This document shows, piece after piece, positions 1 to 7,144 of a DNA stretch of 21,933 nucleotides. Below the pieces are notes generated by a model. That model ran no database searches. It was not told the DNA's origin and worked only from the letters and a program-made list of their open reading frames with translations. The DNA comes from a virus. The stretch covers positions 1-21,933 of the IMG/VR virus record IMGVR_UViG_3300007345_006582; one strand, 5' to 3'. The position numbers were made by a program, and so were the translations under genes. Each line of letters opens with the position of its first letter. The first letter of the stretch is position 1.

Positions 1-86
1 TCCTCTGTGGTGGCACATTCGCACAGCCAATCTTCGAGTCTGTGATTGAGTTCGTCCATTGTGATTTTGGTGATTGCTGCGCTCAT
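1..86 (-). CDS. Unidentified minus-strand gene, 5' part only (runs off window start)
   Basis: The frame reads leftwards from an ATG at 86-84 and is still open at base 1, giving 28 codons (MSAAITKITMDELNHRLEDW, then LCECATTE). It starts one base after the stop of the upstream minus-strand gene, which suggests one operon. The visible part is probably helical with a Cys-x-Cys pair; nothing in it identifies a function. G+C is about 50%, as in its partner gene and well above the rest of the window. The opposite strand is also open here but gives a cysteine- and phenylalanine-rich peptide with no protein-like character, so the minus reading is preferred. Confidence 0.55.
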   Translation of the reverse strand, partial: MSAAITKITMDELNHRLEDWLCECATTE

Positions 87-87
87 G

Positions 88-261
88 TTATGCGTCCCAG
101 CTAAAAGGTTTTGCGTCTGCGCTACGTGTGTAAGGTTTGGCAAGGTGAGCTTTGCGAGCTGCTTCCTTCTCGTTGATTTCTTGTTGGATCAGCGCATCCA
201 GTTCGGCGTTCAGTTCTGCGAACTCTTTCGCAATTTCGTTTCGTGTTCCGTTAACTTTCAT
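88..261 (-). CDS. Small charged helical protein, 57 aa, unidentified
   Basis: The minus strand reads from ATG at 261-259 to TAA at 90-88: MKVNGTRNEIAKEFAELNAE, then a highly charged helix (about residues 8-40) rich in Glu, Ala, Lys and Gln, and a tail ending KPFSWDA. A single long amphipathic helix suggests a small DNA- or protein-binding accessory protein, but I recognise no family. Codon use (CTG, ATC, AAC, GCG, CGC) and about 49% G+C differ sharply from the AT-rich genes to the right. The next minus-strand gene starts one base downstream. No clear ribosome binding site precedes the ATG. The frame stays open further upstream without a better start. Confidence 0.55.
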   Translation of the reverse strand: MKVNGTRNEIAKEFAELNAELDALIQQEINEKEAARKAHLAKPYTRSADAKPFSWDA

Positions 262-324
262 ACTTATAAGGTAGTCGAATCCGTCAACGATTGCAAGAAA
301 AAGTTTTAATTATTTTTAACCTGC

Positions 325-501
325 TACCCCTCCCCCCATTGTCTACAGCATCTGGTGTGCCAACCCTCCCCCCTTTTTCTAAAATATTTTTGAGATTGAC
401 TTTTGCTAAATAGGTGGGGGGACATTTTCTTCAATATGTAATTCATTTTCAGACAAACTAAACCCAACCAAAATAATAAAAACCCATACCCCTCCCCCAT
501 T
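325..501. repeat. Repeated C-run motif (C4-T-C5/6) in the spacer
   Basis: TACCCCTCCCCCCATT (325-340) recurs as TACCCCTCCCCCATT (487-501), one C shorter. A related AACCCTCCCCCC sits at 362-373 and an opposite-strand G6 run at 416-421. Such runs stand out in DNA that is otherwise nearly all A and T. They may be binding sites for a phage or host regulator, or form G-rich structures on the minus strand (G6-A-G3 and G6-A-G4 lie within about 50 bases). Function is unknown. Confidence 0.5.
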
Positions 502-599
502 TAATAAAAATCAATAAAATAAATAAGAAATCAGTATAAATAAGAATAAAAAAAAATAAGCGAGGCTTTTGAAATAGGGAAAATAATATAAATATTAAT

Positions 600-628
600 T
601 TGACAGCCGCCGACCTATTTGGTATTAT
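600..628 (+). promoter_or_regulatory. Sigma70-type promoter for the glycan cassette
   Basis: TTGACA at 600-605 is an exact -35 consensus. It is followed after exactly 17 bases by TATTAT at 623-628, five of six matches to TATAAT. The ATG of the first cassette gene is at 636, seven bases after the -10 box, so the expected transcription start falls at or next to the ATG and no Shine-Dalgarno sequence fits. This predicts a leaderless or nearly leaderless transcript. Confidence 0.6.
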
Positions 629-635
629 ATAAGAT

Positions 636-950
636 ATGGATTATTTAATGGTATACCTAGACGAGAACCGGGAAAAACGAGCTGCGATTCCTGATGATGA
701 AGGAGTGTACTACGATTCGGTTGACTTTGAGGAATATACTGAAGATATGTCTGCAATGGAAGTAGTAGTATTACAATCAGAAGATTTTTATAATAAAGTT
801 AGAGATCCTGATTCTGAAGGCAAGTTTTTCACATGTGAGTTTGCGGGTAGATATGTATCTAATATGAAAGTGTGTGATACTATAGAAAGTGTTGGATTTA
901 CTACATTTTTTACTACTGTTATTAATGAGCATATAAGAAATGACGAATAA
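636..950 (+). CDS. Small acidic protein, unidentified, first gene of glycan cassette
   Basis: The gene encodes 104 residues, strongly acidic (many Asp/Glu, for example PDDEGVYYDSVDFEEYTEDM). There is no signal peptide, membrane segment or recognisable motif. It follows a good promoter and ends two bases before the large glycosyltransferase gene, so the two are probably cotranscribed. The ATG at 636 fits the -10 spacing; a second in-frame ATG four codons later (648) is possible. Acidic proteins of this size in phages can be DNA mimics or inhibitors, but nothing here supports that specifically. Confidence 0.75.
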   Translation: MDYLMVYLDENREKRAAIPDDEGVYYDSVDFEEYTEDMSAMEVVVLQSEDFYNKVRDPDSEGKFFTCEFAGRYVSNMKVCDTIESVGFTTFFTTVINEHIRNDE

Positions 951-952
951 AC

Positions 953-3900
953 ATGAATTACTTTATAACACATTGTGATAAGAATTATATAAAATATGCC
1001 GAAAGACTATTTGAAACACTAAAAAGATATTCTAAATATAAAATTATATTCTTATCTATTGATTTTGATTATAAAAATCGTTTTGATAACGTAATAAATA
1101 TAAAATGTGATGTTTCTGGCTTAGTAGGTAAAAAAGGAAACGATTTATTAAACTCTTTGAACGGTGATGCCAAATCTTACCATGTGTTTTTGAAGCCATT
1201 ATTAATAAAAAAGCTAATAGAAGATGAATTTATAGAGGTAAAGCCCGAAGACAATTTTTGTTACTTAGATTCAGATTGTTTCGTAATGAAAAATTGTGAT
1301 GATATTTTTAATAAAATTTCAAATATAACATATTACCCATTATTTACTGTGGGTTGTCAAGAGTATATGATGTTTGGGAATAGGGGTAATCCTTTCGCAA
1401 ATGAAGGTTTTGATTTAAAATTAACTTTAGAAGCCCCTTTGATGGAATTTCTGAAAATAGATATTAATTTAAGAACTTCGACGTATTTACAAACTGGAGC
1501 ATTTATTTTTAACAGTAAATGTTATGATTTTATAAAAGAATGGTTTAGTACTTGTTTCTTTAAAATACCTTTCAAAGATGTGGCTTTTTTAGCTCCTTTC
1601 CACGAAGAAACAGTTGCTAACTGTCTACTGTGGAAAAACAAAGTAAATAAAAATTTAGGAAGATCTTTAATTAATGTTATTGAAGGAAAACATCAAGATT
1701 TATTAAAGATGGTGGACTCAATAAATAATCCTCAATCAAATTTAATTAGATTGACAAATTATTGTGCTATACCGGGTGAATCTGAAATAGAGGATTTATA
1801 CTTTTACCATCGAAGAGTTGAAAATGATGTTTATGAATTTTTAATCAGTAAAGATGCTGAAATAAAATGTAAGAATAAAAAAATTATATTTTTAGCCCCT
1901 CACTTGTCTACTGGTGGATCTCCTTCGTATTTAAAATGGTTAATCGAGAAAAAATTATCAGAAAATTATTCTGTTAAAGTTATTGAGTACTGTTTTTACG
2001 GCGCTGATTATGTAGTACAGAGAAACCAAATAATAAATCTTGTCGGAGAAGAAAATTTCTTAAGTTTTGGATATATCCATGATTCTTATGAAAAATATGA
2101 ACAGAAAACACCGTTACTTATAGATTATATCAATAAAGAAAACGCATCGGAGATACATCTGAATGAAATCGTTGAAGATTTTTCAGCGAAACCAATAACT
2201 GATGGATTAAAGGAATTTTTATACTCAAAGAACAGGAAATTTAAAATTTTTGAAACGTGCCATAATTCTACGTTTAATTTCCAAAACAAAGTTTTATTAC
2301 CTGACGAATTCCATTTTTGCTCTCCTTTCCACTTGAAAGTCTCAGAAAATTTAAATGTTCCTAAAAAAATAGTAGAAATGGAAATACCTAAAAAGATGCG
2401 TCCAGAAAGATCAGGCGCTTTAGAAAAATTAGGATTATCTCCAGATTGCTTTCATGTGCTTAATGTTGGTTTATTCATGGTAAATAAAAATCAAAAATAT
2501 ATATTTGACCTTGCTGAAAAACTACAACATAAAAATATACAATTTCATTTTGTTGGCAACACTTGTTTTTTAAATGATTGTGGTTTAACAGAAACTCAAA
2601 AGAATTTACCGAATTGTATCGTGCATGGCGAAAAGGATAATGTTGCTGATTATATGGCGGCAATGGATTTGTTTTTATTTCCTTCTTTGCTTGAATTAAA
2701 TCCCATAGCACTTAAAGAAGCTATAAGTTGGAACATGAATATATTTTTAAATAATTTAGATGTATATGCAGGTTCTTTCGATAATAATCAGTTAGTTACT
2801 TATATAGAAGGTGATAACTTGTTCAATTATCTAAATTCTGATAAAATAGCCAAAATAGATATGGACATAACCGACAACAACAATATTGACATCTCTTTTA
2901 ATCAAGAAGCTAAGGTTGAAATTTTAGGATCTCAAAGTTTTAATTATGATATAAAATTTTTAAATTATAATAATGAGATAGCTTATTCAACACGACTGTC
3001 TACAAATATGTGGGCTGCATGTAGTAGTATAGATCGTAGCGGTAAAGTTTTAGTTACTAATTTATCGAATAATAAAACTTTAGAATTTGGATTTCAAAAT
3101 ACAAATTTAATTAATGAGTCAGGATCTTTAGGGGATAGTTTAGCTTGGCTTCCTGTTGTTAATCAATACGCCGTAAAAAATAATTTAAAAATTAATTATT
3201 ACACCCCTAATAAAGTTCTATTTGATAAATCTAAATACCCTTTAATTTCTTTTCATGATTACGCCGATCAAAAAAATATAACTGATAAAAGTTCTATTAC
3301 TAAAATTGGATGTTTTGAAAAAGAAAAATTAGCAATTCCTTTGCAGCAATTAGTTGGAGATATATTGGGGGTTCAAGTAGATGGCTCTGAAGATTTTAAG
3401 CCAGCTATAGATCCTTCATTCATAAAAGAAAGACCGTTTGACAAAAAGTATGTTTGCATAGCTACTCATTCTACTGCTCAGCTTAAATTTTGGAATAATA
3501 AATCTGGTTGGAAAAAAACGATTAGCTATTTAAAGTTTTTAGGATATGAAGTCGTTTGCATTGATAGGTATAATAGTTATGGTAGAGATCAGTTTATGAA
3601 TCCAATACCTAAAGAAGCAATACATTATCCGGGGGAGTCATTAGGAGATATTGTGAATTGTTTATATCATTGCGAATTCATGATAGGGTTGAGTTCTGGA
3701 TTATCATGGTTAGCTTGGGCTTGTAATAAACCAGTGGTAATGATTTGTGGTTTCTTAGAAAAAGAATATCATTTTGATACGCCTTATTATATTCAAAATA
3801 AACAAGTATGTAATTGTTGTTGGAATGATCCTAGTCAACATTTCGATGCGAATAATTGGACATGGTGTGGAAAAAGTAAAGATTTTGAATGTTCAAAAAA

Positions 3901-3964
3901 GATATCTTTTGATATGATGAAAAACACAATTAATAAATTAAGAAAGGATTTTAGTTTAATATGA
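953..3964 (+). CDS. Trimodular glycosyltransferase: GT-A + GT4-like GT-B + TibC-like O-heptosyltransferase
   Basis: The product has 1003 residues and three apparent domains. Residues 1 to about 290 look like a GT-A nucleotide-sugar transferase, with the metal-binding DxD motif YLDSDC (Asp106, Asp108). Residues about 305-640 look like a GT-B enzyme of the GT4 type, with APHLSTGGSP near 315-324 and the E-x7-E motif Glu581/Glu589 in ELNPIALKEA. Residues about 715-1003 match, from memory, the autotransporter strand-loop-strand O-heptosyltransferase (TibC) family: GSLGDSLAW at 724-732, IGLSSGLSWLAWA at 911-923, and the cysteine cluster CNCCWND (Cys953, Cys956), WC (Cys972), FEC (Cys980), equivalent to the four iron-binding cysteines of TibC. 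TibC transfers heptose to Ser/Thr hydroxyls of repetitive autotransporters; an iron-site role here is inferred. The next gene overlaps by four bases. Acceptor and sugars are unknown; a self-directed role on the fibre is a hypothesis. Confidence 0.85.
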   Translation: MNYFITHCDKNYIKYAERLFETLKRYSKYKIIFLSIDFDYKNRFDNVINIKCDVSGLVGKKGNDLLNSLNGDAKSYHVFLKPLLIKKLIEDEFIEVKPEDNFCYLDSDCFVMKNCDDIFNKISNITYYPLFTVGCQEYMMFGNRGNPFANEGFDLKLTLEAPLMEFLKIDINLRTSTYLQTGAFIFNSKCYDFIKEWFSTCFFKIPFKDVAFLAPFHEETVANCLLWKNKVNKNLGRSLINVIEGKHQDLLKMVDSINNPQSNLIRLTNYCAIPGESEIEDLYFYHRRVENDVYEFLISKDAEIKCKNKKIIFLAPHLSTGGSPSYLKWLIEKKLSENYSVKVIEYCFYGADYVVQRNQIINLVGEENFLSFGYIHDSYEKYEQKTPLLIDYINKENASEIHLNEIVEDFSAKPITDGLKEFLYSKNRKFKIFETCHNSTFNFQNKVLLPDEFHFCSPFHLKVSENLNVPKKIVEMEIPKKMRPERSGALEKLGLSPDCFHVLNVGLFMVNKNQKYIFDLAEKLQHKNIQFHFVGNTCFLNDCGLTETQKNLPNCIVHGEKDNVADYMAAMDLFLFPSLLELNPIALKEAISWNMNIFLNNLDVYAGSFDNNQLVTYIEGDNLFNYLNSDKIAKIDMDITDNNNIDISFNQEAKVEILGSQSFNYDIKFLNYNNEIAYSTRLSTNMWAACSSIDRSGKVLVTNLSNNKTLEFGFQNTNLINESGSLGDSLAWLPVVNQYAVKNNLKINYYTPNKVLFDKSKYPLISFHDYADQKNITDKSSITKIGCFEKEKLAIPLQQLVGDILGVQVDGSEDFKPAIDPSFIKERPFDKKYVCIATHSTAQLKFWNNKSGWKKTISYLKFLGYEVVCIDRYNSYGRDQFMNPIPKEAIHYPGESLGDIVNCLYHCEFMIGLSSGLSWLAWACNKPVVMICGFLEKEYHFDTPYYIQNKQVCNCCWNDPSQHFDANNWTWCGKSKDFECSKKISFDMMKNTINKLRKDFSLI

Positions 3965-4329
3965 ATATAGAAGTTTCAAATGGTGAAATCTTAGATAAGA
4001 TAACAATTTTAAGATTAAAACTAGAGCATATACACGATCAGCAGAAAAGAGCCAATATAATTAAAGAATATGATTTTTTAAAAGATATCTCAGATGAGAT
4101 TGATTATCCAGAAGATTTATATGAACAATTATATTTAGTTAATAAAGCTTTATGGAGAATTGAAGATGATATTCGCAATAAAGAGAGAAATCAAGAATTT
4201 GATGAGGAATTTATTAAGCTGGCTCGATCTGTTTATTTCACTAATGATAAAAGATCGGAAATTAAAAAACAAATAAATTTAAAAACTGAGTCTCAATTTA
4301 TAGAGGAGAAGTCTTATGAAAAATATTGA
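3961..4329 (+). CDS. DUF6165-like protein
   Basis: The product is 122 residues, mostly helical and charged. Its N-terminus (IEVSNGEILDKITILRLKLE, residues 3-22) matches my recollection of the DUF6165 family signature, roughly vSpGELiDKiTILeIKleri. That family has no established function but is common beside glycosyltransferases in surface-polysaccharide loci. The start overlaps the glycosyltransferase stop by four bases (ATGA type) and the end overlaps the methyltransferase start by 14 bases, so translation is coupled through the cassette. A weak AAAGGA lies about 12 bases before the ATG. Family assignment is from memory of the motif. Confidence 0.7.
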   Translation: MNIEVSNGEILDKITILRLKLEHIHDQQKRANIIKEYDFLKDISDEIDYPEDLYEQLYLVNKALWRIEDDIRNKERNQEFDEEFIKLARSVYFTNDKRSEIKKQINLKTESQFIEEKSYEKY

Positions 4330-4954
4330 TGACATTACTTATAATGAAATTTTTAATCACAATTGCTATCAGAAATTCGTTGATGTAGAGGACGGTGATT
4401 TTGTTTTAGATTTGGGATGCTCACAAGGTCCATTTTTTTTCAGGAATCGTGATAAAAAAATTACTTACGTAGGTGTCGATGCAAGTATCAATTGTATTAA
4501 GGATTTTTATAGTAATTTAGATGAGGGGGATTCTCCTATTATTATAAATTCTTTCTTGAGTAATGAGCTAAGTGTTTTACCATTTGAGTGGTACATATAC
4601 GACACTCCCCCCAGAGAAGTAAATTCTATAACTTTTCCTTCTTTGCTAAAAATGATAAATAGAAAAATAGATTTTTTGAAATTTGATATAGAAGCTTATG
4701 AAAAACTAATACTTGTAAAACATTATGATTTATTTAAAAGCAGAGTGAAAAAGTTTGCTGGAGAAATTCATTTTGGCGCACAATCGATTTTCTCAAGAGA
4801 AGATGTTTATCAAATGTTAGAAAAATTGAAAAATGATATTGATATATTCTTTAGATTATATGCATTGGACGGAGTAGATATCAGTGATTCCTTTTGGCAA
4901 AATAAAAATTTCTTTACAGAAGTTATTATAAATGGATATATAGGAAGAAACTAA
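4316..4954 (+). CDS. FkbM-family SAM-dependent methyltransferase
   Basis: The product has 212 residues. It shows the SAM-binding motif I VLDLGCSQG (residues 30-38), the motif II-like region TYVGVDAS and the FkbM-type signature FLKFDIEAYE (about 120-129), which normally reads DiEGyE. FkbM enzymes O-methylate sugars or polyketides, so a role in capping or modifying the glycan built by the neighbouring transferases is likely (inference). A strong Shine-Dalgarno GAGGAG at 4303-4308, seven bases before the ATG, sets the start inside the previous gene. The gene ends in a four-base overlap with the convergent minus-strand glycosyltransferase; no terminator is visible between them. Confidence 0.82.
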   Translation: MKNIDDITYNEIFNHNCYQKFVDVEDGDFVLDLGCSQGPFFFRNRDKKITYVGVDASINCIKDFYSNLDEGDSPIIINSFLSNELSVLPFEWYIYDTPPREVNSITFPSLLKMINRKIDFLKFDIEAYEKLILVKHYDLFKSRVKKFAGEIHFGAQSIFSREDVYQMLEKLKNDIDIFFRLYALDGVDISDSFWQNKNFFTEVIINGYIGRN

Positions 4955-5997
4955 TTAATTAATGATTTAAAAATCATTTCATATTGGTTGCATTGTATTT
5001 CTACGGTGAAATTATGCATAGCGTTTCTTAGACAATTTTCTGGATTGATTTCTTTATAACCTTTTCTTATTGCAAAATTAAATTGATTGTAAGTGGAGCA
5101 TCTAAATCCAGTGTACCCCTGCTTAACCGTCTCAGTAAAACCCCCAAAGTCTGTGGTTATGGTGGGTGTGCCTGAAAATTGAGCTTCTATTACAGCCCAA
5201 TTACAAGGTTCAACAAAAAAACTAGGAGCTAATAAAAATTTGGCTTCAGACAGTAATTTTTTTCTTTCTTCTGGTTCTACAAATCCAATCATTTTACAGT
5301 ATTTAGTGTCTTTTAGTCCTAATATATTAGGTCCGGCAAAATATATTTCTTGTCCGACAGTGTTGCACATGTCGTATGCGGCTTTAACTCCTTTTAATTC
5401 TATCATTCTACCAAGAAAAAGTGCTACATTTGATTTTTCTTTTTTATATAAAAAATCTTTTTGATAGAAACCCGGATAAGCTACAAATTCTTCATGAAAT
5501 TGAACGTTAGATTTTGCTACTCCGTGCATTTTATGCATTTGAGCATATGTTTCAAATATTTTAATTTGTGCAAACATTGAATCATAACCGATGCTTGGTT
5601 CAACAATTATAGCTTTATCATTAAAATGTTTAGCGCATGGTCCATGTGCGTAACCAAACCAGCATAATATAAATTCGTTTTCTGATTTTATTCTTTTATT
5701 TAATTCTTGTATACAATTATTATTAAAGATTTTTACAGCTTTAGCTTCAACGCTTTGATTAAATCCTTCAGTTTTCCATTTATTTAAATCTTCATAGCTT
5801 TCTTTTAGTATATCATCATTTGTAACGGTTATATGTTCTGTGCAGTTCACTTTGGAGTTTTCGTGTCCATAATGATATACGGTATGACCACGTTTCGTCA
5901 TTTCTTCGCAGAATTTATAAACTTTCTGAGTGAAAGCGCATAAAGAAATTTCTTTTCTTGTCGGAGTATATGGAACACTTAAACAATGGAAAATCAT
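4951..5997 (-). CDS. GT4-family glycosyltransferase, opposite strand
   Basis: The product has 348 residues, the normal length for a GT-B enzyme. The C-terminal half carries typical GT4 features: a VALFLGRMIELKG strand-loop near residues 192-204, then FFVEPCNWAVIEAQ with the nucleotide-sugar E-x7-E pair (about Glu263 and Glu271), followed by SGTPTITTDFGGFTETV. The N-terminal half is more divergent but begins with a plausible Rossmann domain for acceptor binding. It is the only minus-strand gene in positions 636-21933. It converges on the methyltransferase and diverges from phoH with 28 bases between start codons, so it has its own promoter there and could be an independently acquired unit. Donor and acceptor are unknown. 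Confidence 0.83.
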   Translation of the reverse strand: MIFHCLSVPYTPTRKEISLCAFTQKVYKFCEEMTKRGHTVYHYGHENSKVNCTEHITVTNDDILKESYEDLNKWKTEGFNQSVEAKAVKIFNNNCIQELNKRIKSENEFILCWFGYAHGPCAKHFNDKAIIVEPSIGYDSMFAQIKIFETYAQMHKMHGVAKSNVQFHEEFVAYPGFYQKDFLYKKEKSNVALFLGRMIELKGVKAAYDMCNTVGQEIYFAGPNILGLKDTKYCKMIGFVEPEERKKLLSEAKFLLAPSFFVEPCNWAVIEAQFSGTPTITTDFGGFTETVKQGYTGFRCSTYNQFNFAIRKGYKEINPENCLRNAMHNFTVEIQCNQYEMIFKSLIN

Positions 5998-6025
5998 CTA
6001 TATATAGTGTAATAATAATTACTAT
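5998..6025. promoter_or_regulatory. Divergent start region of 28 bases between GT4 gene and phoH
   Basis: All signals for two divergent genes must fit in or overlap these 28 AT-rich bases or lie inside the genes. GTAAT (6009-6013) and ATTAC (6018-6022) form a small inverted repeat. On the plus strand AATAAT at 6014-6019 ends six bases before the phoH ATG. On the minus strand TACACT ends eight bases before the GT4 ATG. Neither side has a Shine-Dalgarno sequence or a clear -35 box. Confidence 0.35.
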
Positions 6026-6757
6026 ATGTCAACTAAAAAACGTAGGCAACCAAAGGAAACAATAAAGGAAGTCTTAGAAGATAACGTGTTTAGGCAGGTT
6101 AAATTACAAATCAAAAAATTTAATTTGACTGACAAACAAAAAAGTTTAGTGGAGTTGGCTTTCCAGCATGATACGAAGATAATTTTTATTAATGGGGTAG
6201 CAGGTTCATCAAAAACGTTTTTATCAGTTTATTCTGCGTTACATTTATTAAACGCAAATCCAAGGTATGAAATTAAATATATTAGAACTATCGCTGAAGC
6301 TGGAGAAAGAGGTTTAGGCTCTTTACCCGGAACGGTTGATGAAAAATTCAATCCATTCATGATGCCTTTATATGATAAGCTTGATGAGTTACTTCCTTTA
6401 ACTCAATCTAAGTATTTAGAGGATCAAGGATACATTGAAGCTTTTCCTGTAAACTTCCTCAGAGGCGCTACGTGGAACGATAAAATCATTATAGCTGATG
6501 AAGCTCAGAATTATTCTACAAAAGAGCTGGTGACGCTTTTAACACGCATAGGAGAGGGAACGAAGATGTTTATCTGTGGCGATTCGATGCAGTCAGATAT
6601 TGGGACGAAATCTGGATTTACAAAAATATATGATTTGTTTAAAAGTGAAGAAAGTGAATCTAAAGGAATTCATTGTTTTGAATTTGAAGAAGAAGATATT
6701 GTTAGAAGCGAAATATTAAAATATATTGTTAATGTATTCAAGAAATTAGATAAATGA
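6026..6757 (+). CDS. phoH: PhoH-like P-loop ATPase
   Basis: The product has 243 residues, the usual size of phage PhoH proteins. The Walker A motif is GVAGSSKT (57-64), a slight variant of the common GPAGTGKT. Walker B is IIIADEAQN (154-162), and the region around GLGSLPGTVDEK and the MQSDIG segment are typical of PhoH family helicase-like ATPases. PhoH genes are very common in marine and other environmental phages, where they have been linked to phosphate stress and nucleic-acid metabolism, but their function in phages is unproven. The start has no Shine-Dalgarno sequence; an AATAAT box ends six bases upstream. It is followed after 24 AT-rich bases by a zinc ribbon gene. Confidence 0.88.
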   Translation: MSTKKRRQPKETIKEVLEDNVFRQVKLQIKKFNLTDKQKSLVELAFQHDTKIIFINGVAGSSKTFLSVYSALHLLNANPRYEIKYIRTIAEAGERGLGSLPGTVDEKFNPFMMPLYDKLDELLPLTQSKYLEDQGYIEAFPVNFLRGATWNDKIIIADEAQNYSTKELVTLLTRIGEGTKMFICGDSMQSDIGTKSGFTKIYDLFKSEESESKGIHCFEFEEEDIVRSEILKYIVNVFKKLDK

Positions 6758-6769
6758 TATATTGATATA

Positions 6770-6775
6770 TATAAT
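6770..6775 (+). promoter_or_regulatory. Possible -10 box directly before zinc ribbon gene
   Basis: An exact TATAAT ends six bases before the ATG at 6782. No convincing -35 box lies 15-18 bases upstream, and the surroundings are repeats of AT, so a chance match is possible. It is listed because five other genes here show the same spacing and this start has no Shine-Dalgarno sequence. Confidence 0.3.
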
Positions 6776-6781
6776 ATATCA

Positions 6782-7144
6782 ATGAGTAATATTTTTTGTT
6801 CGCAATGCGGCTCCAAACATTCAGTAGGATCAAGATTCTGTTCTGCGTGTGGGGCCGCGTTATCTAGTTTTTCTGCGCCAAGACAGCAGCTCAGTCAACC
6901 TCAAGTAGAAATTGAAGATGATTCTTCTTCATTTGTTAGACCAAGAAGATTGTCATACGAAATAGAACAAGGAGGTAATAACACATTTAAAGGTGAAGAA
7001 CTATTTAAGTCTGCTCCTGTGAGCGATAGCGATAGATTGGAAAGACCTGTTGCCCAGACTAGAAAATTAAGTCAGGAAGAGTATTTAGCGCAATCATTAA
7101 AAGAATGCGCTCCGAGGGGTATGCAGGATATTGATGAAAGCTAA
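6782..7144 (+). CDS. Zinc ribbon protein with disordered tail
   Basis: The product has 120 residues. Residues 5-24 form a double-CxxC zinc ribbon (Cys6, Cys9, Cys20, Cys23: FCSQCG then FCSACG). The remainder is low-complexity, rich in Ser, Gln, Arg and acidic residues, and probably disordered. Such short zinc ribbons often mediate protein or nucleic-acid contacts. The gene overlaps the sigma-like factor gene, so the two are translationally coupled, and a role in transcription alongside that factor is a fair guess but unproven. No Shine-Dalgarno sequence precedes the ATG; a TATAAT box does. Confidence 0.75.
   Translation: MSNIFCSQCGSKHSVGSRFCSACGAALSSFSAPRQQLSQPQVEIEDDSSSFVRPRRLSYEIEQGGNNTFKGEELFKSAPVSDSDRLERPVAQTRKLSQEEYLAQSLKECAPRGMQDIDES

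Larger units (their letters stand above)
310..635. other. Gene-free spacer with C/G runs and promoter, between divergent transcription units
   Basis: No credible coding frame exists on either strand. The stretch is strongly AT-rich with A-runs, apart from four C or G runs: TACCCCTCCCCCCATT at 325-340, AACCCTCCCCCC at 362-373, GGTGGGGGG at 413-421 and TACCCCTCCCCCATT at 487-501. The first and last are near-identical direct repeats. Two exact TATAAATA octamers lie at 535-542 and 587-594, but such octamers are expected by chance in DNA this AT-rich. The right end holds a sigma70-type promoter. The stretch separates minus-strand genes from plus-strand genes, so it probably holds control elements for both. 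Confidence 0.6.

Noticed and set aside
46-309. Plus-strand frame of 87 residues, Cys/Phe/Val-rich
   Set aside because: It lies antisense to two plausible minus-strand genes with better amino acid composition, and lacks a ribosome binding site and any protein-like motif.
535-594. Two exact TATAAATA octamers (535-542, 587-594) resembling T4 late promoters
   Set aside because: Several chance matches are expected in a window this AT-rich, at least one more lies inside a coding region (about 11207), and the TTGACA-N17-TATTAT promoter explains the gene start better.
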